From Bacillus pseudomycoides (GTDB lineage Bacteria > Bacillota > Bacilli > Bacillales > Bacillaceae_G), in the NCBI RefSeq assembly GCF_022811845.1, contig NZ_CP064266.1, positions 248,001 through 312,000 on the forward strand: a DNA stretch of 64,000 nucleotides, read 5' to 3'. How positions within the stretch are numbered: the first letter of the stretch is position 1; every line of letters begins with the position of its first letter. Below the pieces are notes generated by a model. It was not told the origin of the DNA, did no database searches, and was given only the letters and a program-made list of their open reading frames with translations. The translations under genes were made by a program, and so were the position numbers. Shown here piece after piece: positions 9,089 through 17,843 of the stretch.

Positions 9089-9262
9089 ATGGGTCTTGTT
9101 ATCATTTTTGCGCTAGTCACTCTGTTAGCTGTATTCGCAACCCTTAGAACGTTACGTGAAAAAAATCTACTTGCGGGCGGCTTTGCTATTGCAACCGTAC
9201 TTGTTTTCGGATGGTTTACAATTATGACTGTCCTTAATAGCGGGTACCCACCTGCTACTTAA
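9089..9262 (+). CDS. yqgW: Small membrane protein YqgW (DUF2759)
   Basis: 57 aa from ATG 9089, preceded by AGAGGGGGATCATAT. Two hydrophobic segments (about 2-17 and 30-49) are split by a basic turn, RTLREKN, so it is a two-helix inner-membrane protein. It matches the DUF2759/YqgW type by sequence pattern and by position between yqgX and glcK. Function is unknown. It is read in the opposite direction to both neighbours. Confidence 0.85.
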   Translation: MGLVIIFALVTLLAVFATLRTLREKNLLAGGFAIATVLVFGWFTIMTVLNSGYPPAT

Positions 9263-9300
9263 TTTACTTACCGTTCTATTCTTCATCAAGATTTTGCATA

Positions 9301-9328
9301 AAAAGAGGAAGGGAGCTCCCTTCCTCTT
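9301..9328 (-). terminator. glcK terminator
   Basis: A perfect palindrome, GAGGAAGGGAGCTCCCTTCCTC, is followed on the minus strand by TTTTTA. On the plus strand the tail (TTCTCATT) is weak, so it mainly ends glcK transcripts. Confidence 0.85.
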
Positions 9329-9392
9329 CTCATTATCGTGCAAATATCAGTAGCCTCATCTTAATCTCGATTCGTCCTCACTGATTACCTTC

Positions 9393-10373
9393 TTACTTCA
9401 TAACTTCATATTTATGCTTCTTCACAAGCCAAGCTCCGCCGATTACACCAGCATCATTACCAAGCGTTGCAATCGCGAGCTTCGTACTCTTAACAGCGCG
9501 TGAAAATGCATACTGTTCAAAATAGCGCTGAATTGGCTGTAATAATGCATCACCAGCTTTAGATACACCACCGCCAATTACAATCTTTTCTGGATTTAAC
9601 GTACTAGAAAGATTCGCTACAGCTAGCCCTAAATAAGAAGCTACTTTTTCTACAACTTGCTCCGCTAAAGCGTCACCTTGACCAAGTGCTTCAAATACAT
9701 CTTTAGATGTAATACGTCCCTCTTCTTCTAGCATAGAACGAAGTACACTTGCTTCATCTGTATTTTGTAATTTTTGCATAGCAACACGTACGATACCCGT
9801 TGCCGAAGCTACTGTTTCTAAACATCCAGATTTTCCGCAGTTACAAGGAAATGCATTTTCTGTTACAACTGTAATATGTCCGATTTCACCAGCAGCACCA
9901 CTTACACCGTGCACAATCTCACCATTTGCAATTACACCGCCGCCAACACCTGTTCCAAGTGTCATACAAATTAAATCTTTTGCACCTTCTCCAGCACCTT
10001 TCCACATTTCACCAAGCGCTGCTAAGTTTGCATCATTATCAACTACAACAGGTAAACCTGTTTCTACTTCTAACAAATCTTTTAATGGATAGTTTTTCCA
10101 CCCCAAATTAACCGCTTCATAAATCATACCTGAAGCAACATGCACAGGACCAGGAGCACCCATACCAATACCAATTAACTTGCTCTTTAATTCCCCTAGT
10201 TCCTCTAACTTTTTATCAATTGTTTTTGCTACATCTAATGTAATATGTTTTCCTTGCTCACTTGTATTCGTTGGGATTTCCCACTTATGTAAAATTTCAC
10301 CGTACACATTAATAAATGCTAATTTAATCGTTGTCCCACCAAGGTCAACACCAACTAACCATTTTTCTTCCAT
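9393..10373 (-). CDS. glcK: ROK-family glucokinase
   Basis: 326 aa. It phosphorylates glucose with ATP to glucose-6-phosphate. It has the ATP-binding start GVDLGGTTIKLAF (residues 8-20), catalytic VVDNDANLAALGE near 105, and the ROK zinc motif CNCGKSGCLE near 178. The length matches B. subtilis GlcK and the flanking yqgQ gene matches as well. It serves glucose freed inside the cell from disaccharides or non-PTS uptake. It lies 20 bases after yqgQ and is probably in one transcript with it. Confidence 0.95.
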   Translation of the reverse strand: MEEKWLVGVDLGGTTIKLAFINVYGEILHKWEIPTNTSEQGKHITLDVAKTIDKKLEELGELKSKLIGIGMGAPGPVHVASGMIYEAVNLGWKNYPLKDLLEVETGLPVVVDNDANLAALGEMWKGAGEGAKDLICMTLGTGVGGGVIANGEIVHGVSGAAGEIGHITVVTENAFPCNCGKSGCLETVASATGIVRVAMQKLQNTDEASVLRSMLEEEGRITSKDVFEALGQGDALAEQVVEKVASYLGLAVANLSSTLNPEKIVIGGGVSKAGDALLQPIQRYFEQYAFSRAVKSTKLAIATLGNDAGVIGGAWLVKKHKYEVMK

Positions 10374-10393
10374 GTTTGCTAACCTACCTTTAT

Positions 10394-10594
10394 CTAATTC
10401 TTGCTCATCTCTTTTTGAATCTCTTGCTTTAGTAGAAATAAAGCTGTTTGATAGTCTGTTGGCTCAATCAACTGTGATTGATTTAATTCACGTAATTCAT
10501 CTTGCATTAATTGTAAATCAGCAATTCGGTCACCTGTATAAATGATTGTTCCAAATTTTTTTAGCAATTGCTGAATATCATAAATTGATATCAT
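10394..10594 (-). CDS. yqgQ: Small cytosolic protein YqgQ (DUF910)
   Basis: 66 aa starting MISIYDIQQLLKKFG. It is a helical protein of the DUF910 family, invariably next to glcK in Bacillus, and its function is unknown. The start is the ATG after AAAGGGTGATGAA, seven codons inside the longest frame. It precedes glcK by 20 bases, so it is probably translated from the same message. Confidence 0.85.
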   Translation of the reverse strand: MISIYDIQQLLKKFGTIIYTGDRIADLQLMQDELRELNQSQLIEPTDYQTALFLLKQEIQKEMSKN

Positions 10595-10695
10595 TTCATC
10601 ACCCTTTATGTCCACTTATTATGGAAATATAATAAGAAAACGTTCACATATTTTATTATAATCAACAAGAAAAAGACCCGTCAATTTTTATTTAT

Positions 10696-11274
10696 CTATA
10701 CAAGTTCATTTTGAACTATTGTTTCTTTTTCTGTAATAATTTTTTGTACATTTTGATCAAACGGCTCTGTTGGAATATAACTTACAATTTGAAAATCAAA
10801 CGCTAATGATAACGTTTTCCTTTCATACTCTGCAAGATAACGATCATAATAACCACCGCCGTATCCGATACGTTCTCCTCGTCTTGTATACGCAACTCCA
10901 GGTACAAAAAGAAGCTCAATTTCATTTACCTCTACTTCTACTGTTAACGCCGGTATTGGTTCACGCAAGCTCATATATACTGTTTCTAATTGATCAAAAT
11001 TTGTAATTTGACGAAAAGTCATTGTTCTTGTTTCTCTATTACACTTTGGTACAACCACCTTTTTACCTTCTCGCCATGCTTGTTCAATAATAACGTATGT
11101 ATTAACTTCATGTTCCATCGAAAGAGTAATCCCAATTGTTTGCGCGTCTCTCCACTCTTTTTGTTCATATAAAGAAAATACAATTTGTTCTGATAAAGTT
11201 TTATGCTGTTCTTTCGATAAAGAATTCATTTTCCCTACTATTTTTTTACGTAAACGTACCTTCTCCTCTTTCAC
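10696..11274 (-). CDS. yqgN: 5-formyltetrahydrofolate cyclo-ligase
   Basis: 192 aa. ATP-dependent conversion of 5-formyl-THF to 5,10-methenyl-THF, which recovers folate for one-carbon metabolism. Family signature RIGYGGGYYDRYL is near residue 135, and basic KVRLRKKI at the start belongs to the ATP site. It uses a GTG start after GGGGGAAAAGAGT. The rhomboid protease gene yqgP, which lies between yqgN and yqgQ in B. subtilis, is missing here. Confidence 0.92.
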   Translation of the reverse strand: MKEEKVRLRKKIVGKMNSLSKEQHKTLSEQIVFSLYEQKEWRDAQTIGITLSMEHEVNTYVIIEQAWREGKKVVVPKCNRETRTMTFRQITNFDQLETVYMSLREPIPALTVEVEVNEIELLFVPGVAYTRRGERIGYGGGYYDRYLAEYERKTLSLAFDFQIVSYIPTEPFDQNVQKIITEKETIVQNELV

Positions 11275-11384
11275 ACTCTTTTCCCCCTATAAAGTGATCC
11301 CTATTGCAAAAATAAATTTCATTCTTGTAAATAGTTTATCATTTTTTTCAAGCATCATCACTTTTCAATTAGGGATATACCCAT

Positions 11385-11416
11385 AAAAAAAGAAACAGTA
11401 GGAAATATTCCTACTG
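11385..11416 (-). terminator. rpmG terminator
   Basis: On the minus strand CAGTAGGAATATTTCCTACTG forms an eight-pair stem and is followed by TTTCTTTTTTT. It lies directly after the rpmG stop. Confidence 0.85.
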
Positions 11417-11417
11417 C

Positions 11418-11567
11418 TTACTTTGTTTCACGGTGTAACGTAGACTTCTTGTCACGCTTGCAATACTTTTTAAGCTCAAGGCGCTCCGTGTTGTTACGTT
11501 TATTTTTCTTTGAGATATAGTTACGATCTCCGCATTCTGTACATGCTAGAGTAATATTTACACGCAT
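11418..11567 (-). CDS. rpmG: 50S ribosomal protein L33
   Basis: 49 aa, MRVNITLACTECGDRNYIS at the start and KKYCKRDKKSTLHRETK at the end, with ribosome site GGAGGGAAATAAGA. The zinc-ribbon version of L33 has two CxxC pairs. Here the first pair (C9, C12) is intact, but the second is C36-x-x-D, leaving three of four ligands. Such a protein may bind zinc weakly or not at all, and is an intermediate between zinc (C+) and zinc-free (C-) paralogues. It is a single gene with its own terminator. Confidence 0.95.
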   Translation of the reverse strand: MRVNITLACTECGDRNYISKKNKRNNTERLELKKYCKRDKKSTLHRETK

Positions 11568-11637
11568 TCTTATTTCCCTCCAGTCACTAATAACTTAAAT
11601 CAGACTATACTATAATACCACTTTTAAAATAAAAATT

Positions 11638-13992
11638 CTACACCTTTTGATATTGTCTAATTTTTTCTATAAGGATTTTCATATTTTTCTTTGCTATTAC
11701 TGGGTTTCTCGCATGTGAATACACAAGAAATTTTGGATGTTTTGCATCAGAAACAATATAAGACCACTCTTTTTCTGTGTATTTAAACTGGATTCCCTCT
11801 AACACTTCAACTTCCCTTTTTTCCATATCTTGCAATAACATTCCCATTACTTTCCCTTTCTCTTTCCATGAACAAACAACTTCATCACATAATAAGTACA
11901 GGGGCGGTGATTGCTCTAACATCATCGACAAAGTGTTTCCTTGCCTAGCAATTAGTTCAAATAATTTTCCAATACGATATAAAGTATCTTGCTGCCATCT
12001 CATCTGAAACTCACTTTGTTCACTATACATATAAAAGAGAAGGTAGCACTCTCCTAATTTTAACGATAATGGATAAACATTTTCTATTGTCTCAAATAAT
12101 AAATCCGGCACATCGATTTCTTCGTATTTTGCACTTCGGTAAATACTACCATGATTATCATATAATTCAAATTTATTTCCGTGTTCATAAAACATAAGGG
12201 CCATATGAGCTCGACTGGATTTCATTAACGATTTAATATGCTCTTTTTGCTCATTAGCGTAAATCCATGTAATCGTACAACCAAGTTTTTTCAAGAAGGA
12301 TATAAGTAGGGGCTGAATCATTTCATCTCTTTTATTAATAAGAAGGTGAAATGTTTGCTTGCGTATCGTTTCAATATCTAAATGTACTAAGGCAGATTCA
12401 ACATATTTCTCTAAACAAACATGTACCGTTTCATTTCGTCCTATATCTTTATCATACACGTAATGAAATGTTTCTGACGTATACAAGTGTTCCAATTCTT
12501 TTTGTTGCTTATACGATAGCTGTATACCGCCTTTCCCATATAGTTGCATGACAATTCCTTCTTCCTGTTCAAAGCGAATAAAAACGCCCCCTGCACACCC
12601 TAGTTCATGAATTGCATATTGAAAAGCCGAATCATTCATTTTTTGACATTCCATCGTGCACAAACCAACACTATGGATCGCATGTAAAAATAAATTTTTA
12701 AAAATATCAACTTCTACATCCTCATATCCCCCAACCAATATGCGCTCCCCTTTTGAAAAAAGAGAACCATATGCCATTGCAACTTTTACAGCAACTTGAG
12801 GTGTCATTTCTATATTACCTCTACCTACTACCCTACTTTTTTGTAACCAGCCTGAAGTTTTTTCATTTTCAGTAATTCCTGACGAAGCAATAATAGAATG
12901 ACTATCAATCACTTTACCAGGCCATAGTTTTCCATTTTGTTGTATCACTGTGTTTTTTCCAATTTGACAATAATCTGCTACCACACTTTTCTCAAATAAA
13001 GTAACATCATCTTTGATTGTTGTATTTTCTCCAACGGTCGCTTCTAATAATTCACAGTGTTTTCCCACATAAGTATGGGCAAGAACAATACTTTTTTGAA
13101 AATGCGTATAATCTGATAGGGTGCTACGCTTACCAATAATTGCATACGGCTCAATTATCACCCCTGCTCCAATCGTTACTCCTTCTCCGATGAAAGACGG
13201 CCCATGTATTTTAGTCCCTTTTCCAATCGTTACTCCTTCTCCCATCCAAACCATGGGTAATACTTCCGTATAAGAAATCGGGGCCTGCACTTTCTTTGTT
13301 AGTAAATCAAACTGTGCCTGGCGATATTGATCTAACGTACCAATATCTAACCAGTAACCATCCGTTTCATATCCAAAGAGTGCTTTTTTATTTTCTAGTT
13401 GAGGAAATACATGCTGACTAAAGTCAAAAAACTGATTTGATGAAATATAAGAAAAAATTTGGGGATCCATAATATAAATGCCTGTATTTACAGTATTGGA
13501 AATCACTTCACTCCAACTCGGTTTTTCCATATAACGTATAATTTCATGCTTTCTATTCATAACGACCGAACCAAATGACAGTGGGTTTTCCACTTCCTTC
13601 ACGAACATCGTGACCAATCTATTCTTGCACTTATGAAATTCAATTCCTTTCGACAAATTAAAATCCGTCAATGCATCCCCACTAATTACAACAAATGGCT
13701 CATCTAAAAACGCTTCCGCTTTTTTAATGCTCCCTGCTGTCCCAAGTGGTGGTGAATCTTCGAAATAATGTAACTTTACTCCCCATTTACTTCCATCACC
13801 AAAATATCGCTTGATAGCCGCACCCATATATTGAACTGTAATTGCAATTTCATGAATACCATGACGCTTTAGTAACTCAATATTGTACTCCATCACTGGT
13901 TTTTCAAGTAATGGTAACATCGGCTTGGGAAGATTACATGTTAACGGTCTAAGCCGCTTTCCCTTTCCTCCAGCTAAAATAACCCCCTTCAT
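11638..13992 (-). CDS. Sugar nucleotidyltransferase fused to a degenerate phosphohexomutase domain
   Basis: 784 aa with three parts. Residues 1-235 are a GMPP/GlmU-like nucleotidyltransferase: GVILAGGKGKRLRPLT at 3-18, then LPKPMLPLLEKPVMEY, with metal-site ISGDALTDF near 107. Residues about 245-370 form a left-handed beta-helix of hexapeptide repeats (GEGVTIGKGTKIHGPSFIGE). Residues about 380-784 follow the phosphomannomutase/phosphoglucomutase fold. In that domain the catalytic TASHNP, metal-binding DGDADR and phosphate-binding RPSGTEP motifs cannot be found at their expected places. The nucleotidyltransferase is expected to make an NDP-sugar (GDP-mannose or UDP/ADP-glucose type; not decidable). 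I chose the inner ATG 10 bases after GGAGG; the one at 13998 is only four bases away. A cre-like site lies upstream. Confidence 0.85.
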   Translation of the reverse strand: MKGVILAGGKGKRLRPLTCNLPKPMLPLLEKPVMEYNIELLKRHGIHEIAITVQYMGAAIKRYFGDGSKWGVKLHYFEDSPPLGTAGSIKKAEAFLDEPFVVISGDALTDFNLSKGIEFHKCKNRLVTMFVKEVENPLSFGSVVMNRKHEIIRYMEKPSWSEVISNTVNTGIYIMDPQIFSYISSNQFFDFSQHVFPQLENKKALFGYETDGYWLDIGTLDQYRQAQFDLLTKKVQAPISYTEVLPMVWMGEGVTIGKGTKIHGPSFIGEGVTIGAGVIIEPYAIIGKRSTLSDYTHFQKSIVLAHTYVGKHCELLEATVGENTTIKDDVTLFEKSVVADYCQIGKNTVIQQNGKLWPGKVIDSHSIIASSGITENEKTSGWLQKSRVVGRGNIEMTPQVAVKVAMAYGSLFSKGERILVGGYEDVEVDIFKNLFLHAIHSVGLCTMECQKMNDSAFQYAIHELGCAGGVFIRFEQEEGIVMQLYGKGGIQLSYKQQKELEHLYTSETFHYVYDKDIGRNETVHVCLEKYVESALVHLDIETIRKQTFHLLINKRDEMIQPLLISFLKKLGCTITWIYANEQKEHIKSLMKSSRAHMALMFYEHGNKFELYDNHGSIYRSAKYEEIDVPDLLFETIENVYPLSLKLGECYLLFYMYSEQSEFQMRWQQDTLYRIGKLFELIARQGNTLSMMLEQSPPLYLLCDEVVCSWKEKGKVMGMLLQDMEKREVEVLEGIQFKYTEKEWSYIVSDAKHPKFLVYSHARNPVIAKKNMKILIEKIRQYQKV

Positions 13993-14091
13993 ATACATTC
14001 ATCCTCCACTTTTATAATGTTGAACGACCTTGTATATCATATGTATGTTACTTATGTAGAAATTAACCGTACCGCTTCACTACGACTTAAT

Positions 14092-14105
14092 AGTAAGCGC
14101 TTACT
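14092..14105. promoter_or_regulatory. Putative cre site (CcpA operator)
   Basis: A perfect 14-bp palindrome, AGTAAGCGCTTACT, about 100 bases before the nucleotidyltransferase-mutase gene. It matches the catabolite-responsive element core (TGWAARCGYTWNCW) except for the outermost base pair. It suggests CcpA control by sugar supply, inferred from motif and position only. The rest of the ~310-bp interval (13993-14306) shows no gene. Confidence 0.6.
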
Positions 14106-14265
14106 TTACGTGTTTAATAACAACATACTATTAAAATTCAACCAGTAACTGTTTTCTCCATCCTTCGCCAATCGGGATTTTACATTGTTTTATTTTTCCA
14201 TATTATGATACATCTTATCATCATAGATAGAACAAAACAACGAGCTTTTTTTGTCATGTTTTGAC

Positions 14266-14297
14266 TAAAAAAAGCAAGTGATATTTCATCACTTGCT
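14266..14297 (-). terminator. phoU terminator
   Basis: GCAAGTGAT / ATCACTTGC hairpin with a minus-strand tail CTTTTTTTAG, immediately after the phoU stop. Confidence 0.85.
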
Positions 14298-14306
14298 AGC
14301 ATCTTC

Positions 14307-14963
14307 TTATTCATTTAATAAATAATGTTTCCCTTTCACTAAATAAAAAACATTCTCAGCAATATTCGTAATATGATCTGCTACACGTTCAATGTAACGT
14401 GCAATAAAAGATAATTGTGTAATTTGCGTAATCGCTTCAGGATGTTCCGAAATAGAGGAAATAAACTCACGAATCGCTCTCCCGTATATTTCATCAACAG
14501 AATCATCCATCTCTGCAATTTGTTTTGCGGAGGTCAAATTTTCTTCTTGATATGCTTCTAGCGATAACTTTAACATATTCGTAGCAATCGTAAACATTTG
14601 CTCTAAGCTCTGTAAATTGACAGATATATCTTTTTCTCCAAGTCGGATTGTTGATTTTGCAATATTTACAGCATGGTCTGCAATACGTTCTAAATCTGTT
14701 GCTGTTTTAATTGAAACAAAAATTCTTCTCAAATCACTCGCAACAGGTTGCTGCTTCGTAATTAACATAAGTGCAAGATCATTAATTTCTTCTTCTAAAT
14801 TATCCATACGGTAATCACTATCAATGACTTCTAGCGCTGTCTCTACATCTCTCTTCCGAAGCCCTTCCATAGAACGAGAAAGAGCTTCCCTTGCCAATTC
14901 CCCAAGTTCAATCACCTTTTGCTGTAATGTTTGTAAATCATAATGAAATTGTTCTCTTACCAT
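14307..14963 (-). CDS. phoU: Phosphate-specific transport regulator PhoU
   Basis: 218 aa, two three-helix PhoU repeats with the metal-binding acidic motifs (ERIADHAVNIAK near 107 and ERVADHITNIAE near 195). PhoU links the Pst transporter to the phosphate sensor kinase and limits phosphate uptake. It follows pstB in the same direction but behind a terminator at 15121-15147, so it may be read at a lower level or partly from its own promoter. Ribosome site AGGGGGAAATTAAC. Confidence 0.93.
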   Translation of the reverse strand: MVREQFHYDLQTLQQKVIELGELAREALSRSMEGLRKRDVETALEVIDSDYRMDNLEEEINDLALMLITKQQPVASDLRRIFVSIKTATDLERIADHAVNIAKSTIRLGEKDISVNLQSLEQMFTIATNMLKLSLEAYQEENLTSAKQIAEMDDSVDEIYGRAIREFISSISEHPEAITQITQLSFIARYIERVADHITNIAENVFYLVKGKHYLLNE

Positions 14964-15120
14964 GTTAATTTCCCCCTATTAGCTGTTACATATATGAAAA
15001 TTTTCTCCACTGATAGTGAACCCTCGGCAATCAACCTTTTACAGGCTGTACTCTTATCTTCCTCATTTCCCTCTGAATCTGAAGGCAAAATCTTACCGTC
15101 CGCAAAAAGCGAAATAAAGT

Positions 15121-15147
15121 AATAAAAGCCCCTTGTAAAGGGGCTTT
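15121..15147 (-). terminator. Terminator/attenuator between pstB and phoU
   Basis: On the minus strand AAAGCCCC / GGGGCTTT is a GC-rich eight-pair stem followed by TTATTAC. It lies just after pstB and before phoU. The weak U tail suggests partial read-through. Confidence 0.75.
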
Positions 15148-15160
15148 ACTCCCAAAAATA

Positions 15161-15976
15161 TTAACCAAATCGTCCTGTAATATAATCTTCTGTTCGTTTA
15201 TCTGTAGGAGTCGTAAATAATTTATTCGTATCTGTATATTCAACAACCTCACCGCTTAAGAAGAAAGCTGTTTTATCAGAGATACGTGCAGCCTGTTGCA
15301 TATTATGCGTTACAATGACAATACTAAAATCTTTCTTTAACTCTTGAATTAATTCTTCAACTTTTAATGTAGAAATCGGATCCAATGCTGATGTCGGTTC
15401 ATCCATTAAGATTACATCCGGCTCAATCGCTAAACAACGCGCGATACATAAACGCTGTTGTTGTCCACCCGACAAACCATATGCATTATCGTGCAATCTA
15501 TCTTTTAATTCATCCCAAATCGCCGCACCCCGTAAGCTTTTTTCAACAATTGCATCAAGTGTTTTCTTATCACGAATGCCATGGATCTTTGGACCATAGG
15601 CAACATTTTCATAGATAGATTTTGGGAATGGATTCGGCTTCTGGAACACCATTCCAACATGCGTACGTAATTCTTCAACAGGATATGACTTATCAAAAAT
15701 ATTGCGATCCCGATATTCAATCACTCCCGTTGTACGAACAATCGGTACTAGCTCTACCATACGGTTCAATGTTTTTAAATATGTTGATTTCCCGCAACCA
15801 CTCGGTCCAATAATAGCTGTTACTTCATTCTCATGAATACTTAAATTCACATCTTTTAACGCATGATCTTCCCCATACCATAAGTTTAAGTTTTTCGTAT
15901 CGAAAACAACCTTCTTCGTTACTGACTCAATTTTCGTTTCATTTTTCACCTGTACATTTACTACTGTTGCTACCAT
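15161..15976 (-). CDS. pstB: Phosphate ABC transporter ATP-binding protein PstB
   Basis: 271 aa. ATPase of the high-affinity phosphate importer, with Walker A GPSGCGKST (57-65), Q-loop VFQKPNPFPKS, signature LSGGQQQR, Walker B VILMDEPTSALD and switch H in VTHNM. The start is the ATG after AAAGGGGAATTCAAA; a longer frame begins six codons earlier without a ribosome site. It follows pstA by 21 bases in the pstSCAB order. Confidence 0.96.
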   Translation of the reverse strand: MVATVVNVQVKNETKIESVTKKVVFDTKNLNLWYGEDHALKDVNLSIHENEVTAIIGPSGCGKSTYLKTLNRMVELVPIVRTTGVIEYRDRNIFDKSYPVEELRTHVGMVFQKPNPFPKSIYENVAYGPKIHGIRDKKTLDAIVEKSLRGAAIWDELKDRLHDNAYGLSGGQQQRLCIARCLAIEPDVILMDEPTSALDPISTLKVEELIQELKKDFSIVIVTHNMQQAARISDKTAFFLSGEVVEYTDTNKLFTTPTDKRTEDYITGRFG

Positions 15977-15997
15977 TTTGAATTCCCCTTTCATCCA

Positions 15998-16864
15998 CTA
16001 CTTACGATTTTGTAACCATAAGACAACCGCATTCATAATAAGCAACAATCCTAATAAAACAATCATACTGGCTGCTGCCACATGTTGAAATTCCTCCTGC
16101 GGTCTACTCATCCAATTAAAGATTTGAATTGGTAAAACTGTAAATCTATCAAACATGTCAAATGGAATATAGTTAGCAAAGGCAAGCGCCCCAATAACTA
16201 ACAGCGGTGCCGCCTCCCCAATTGCCCTCGATAACGCCAAAACACATCCTGTTAAGATTCCTGGCAAAGCAGCTGGTAATACAATTTGATACATCGTTTG
16301 CCATTTTGTAGCACCAACACCGTACGAAGCTTCTAACAGATCATCTGGCACCATACGAATCGCTTCTTGACTTGATACGACGACAGTTGGCAGTACAAGA
16401 AGACTCATTGTAAATGCTGCAGTTATGATACTCTCTCCTAACTGAAGTCCATATACAAAAATGGTTAATCCAAGCAATCCAAACACAACCGATGGCACAC
16501 CCGCTAATGTTTGAATATTTAATTCTACGATTCTTGTGAATACAGATCGCTTAGCATAATGTTCTAAATAAAGAGCTGTACCTACTCCAAAGACAAAGGA
16601 AACTGGCACTACTATACTCATAAATAAAACGGTTCCTGACAATGCTGCTGCAATACCAGCTTGCTTCGGATCGCGCGAAGCAAAATTCATAAAGAAATCA
16701 ACCGAAAGATAATTTACACCTTTTTCAAAGATTTGATAAATCAATACAATTAGTATGCAAATAGAAAATAGCATTGTCATATAAGAAATCGACTTATATA
16801 TTTTATCCTTCCAAAAACGCGATGCCATATTTTCTTTTATTCTCTTATGATTCAGTATTCGCAT
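15998..16864 (-). CDS. pstA: Phosphate ABC transporter permease PstA
   Basis: 288 aa with six predicted membrane helices and the permease EAA-type loop (EASYGVGATKWQTMYQIVLPAALPGI, split here as EASYGVGATKW and VLPAALPGI) that contacts PstB. With PstC it forms the phosphate channel. It starts two bases after the pstC stop, so translation is coupled. Confidence 0.95.
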   Translation of the reverse strand: MRILNHKRIKENMASRFWKDKIYKSISYMTMLFSICILIVLIYQIFEKGVNYLSVDFFMNFASRDPKQAGIAAALSGTVLFMSIVVPVSFVFGVGTALYLEHYAKRSVFTRIVELNIQTLAGVPSVVFGLLGLTIFVYGLQLGESIITAAFTMSLLVLPTVVVSSQEAIRMVPDDLLEASYGVGATKWQTMYQIVLPAALPGILTGCVLALSRAIGEAAPLLVIGALAFANYIPFDMFDRFTVLPIQIFNWMSRPQEEFQHVAAASMIVLLGLLLIMNAVVLWLQNRK

Positions 16865-16865
16865 C

Positions 16866-17816
16866 TTATATCGCCTTTCTAAAACGGCGCATAACCTGCT
16901 GTGAGATCAAATTCATCGTGAATGTAAATATAAGTAACGTCGCACCTACCGCGTACATGCTGTAGTATGTGATCGTTCCGTGTGGGGCATCGCCTAAACT
17001 TACTTGCACAATATAAGCCGTTAAGGTTTGAATGGAATGCGTCGGATTTATCGATACATTGGGAGTTGAACCTCCAGCAATGACCACAATCATCGTTTCA
17101 CCAATTGCACGTGAAGCTGCTAATAAAATTGCAGCCATAATACCAGTAAAAGCAGCTGGAAATACAATCTTTCGCACCGTTTCAAAACGCGTTGCACCTA
17201 GCCCAAGTGAGGCCTCTTTTATTCCTTTAGATACAGCTCCCATCGCATCTTCAGAAAGAGAAGCAATTGTTGGCACCATCATAATCCCTATAACAACCCC
17301 CGGACTAATTGCGTTAAAGAACTGTAAATTCGGAATGACATGCTGCAGGGCTGGTGTAACAATTGTTAAAGCAAAAAATCCATATACAATTGTAGGAATA
17401 CCAGCTAGTAATTCTAAAATGGGCTTTAACACTTTTCTAGCAAAGTGTGATGCATATTCATTTAAAAATATGGCACATCCTAGCCCAATTGGAATAGCTA
17501 CTATCATAGCAATTGTTGTTACAAGTACGGTCCCACATATAAGAGGAAGTATCCCAAACTTCGGCTCTTCAAAAAACGGCAACCATTCTTTTCCAGCAAC
17601 AAAAAAATATATTGGTATTTCATGAAAAAACATAATCGTTTCATTTGCTATCGTAACGATAATACCGATTGTTGTTATGATAGATATGCTAGCAATCGCC
17701 TTTAATAATAACGGAACCATTCGATTGATTCGCTGCGTTTTTTTTCTTTTGATTGTGTTTCTTTCAATCAAATGTTGTACAGAAAATGTAATTTGACTTT
17801 TGTCATTTCGAGCCAA
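16866..17816 (-). CDS. pstC: Phosphate ABC transporter permease PstC
   Basis: 316 aa, six membrane helices after a basic ~35-residue cytoplasmic N-terminus. The coupling loop EASLGLGATRFETV and VFPAAFTGI are typical. It uses a TTG start (AAAGGGGTTTTCATCT before it). PstC pairs with PstA. It lies 27 bases after pstS and two bases before pstA. Confidence 0.95.
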   Translation of the reverse strand: MARNDKSQITFSVQHLIERNTIKRKKTQRINRMVPLLLKAIASISIITTIGIIVTIANETIMFFHEIPIYFFVAGKEWLPFFEEPKFGILPLICGTVLVTTIAMIVAIPIGLGCAIFLNEYASHFARKVLKPILELLAGIPTIVYGFFALTIVTPALQHVIPNLQFFNAISPGVVIGIMMVPTIASLSEDAMGAVSKGIKEASLGLGATRFETVRKIVFPAAFTGIMAAILLAASRAIGETMIVVIAGGSTPNVSINPTHSIQTLTAYIVQVSLGDAPHGTITYYSMYAVGATLLIFTFTMNLISQQVMRRFRKAI

Positions 17817-17843
17817 AGATGAAAACCCCTTTCCACCCTGACA

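Noticed and set aside
17032..17625. 197-codon plus-strand frame
   Set aside because: Exactly antisense to pstC, a full family-length gene; no ribosome site and no recognisable domain.
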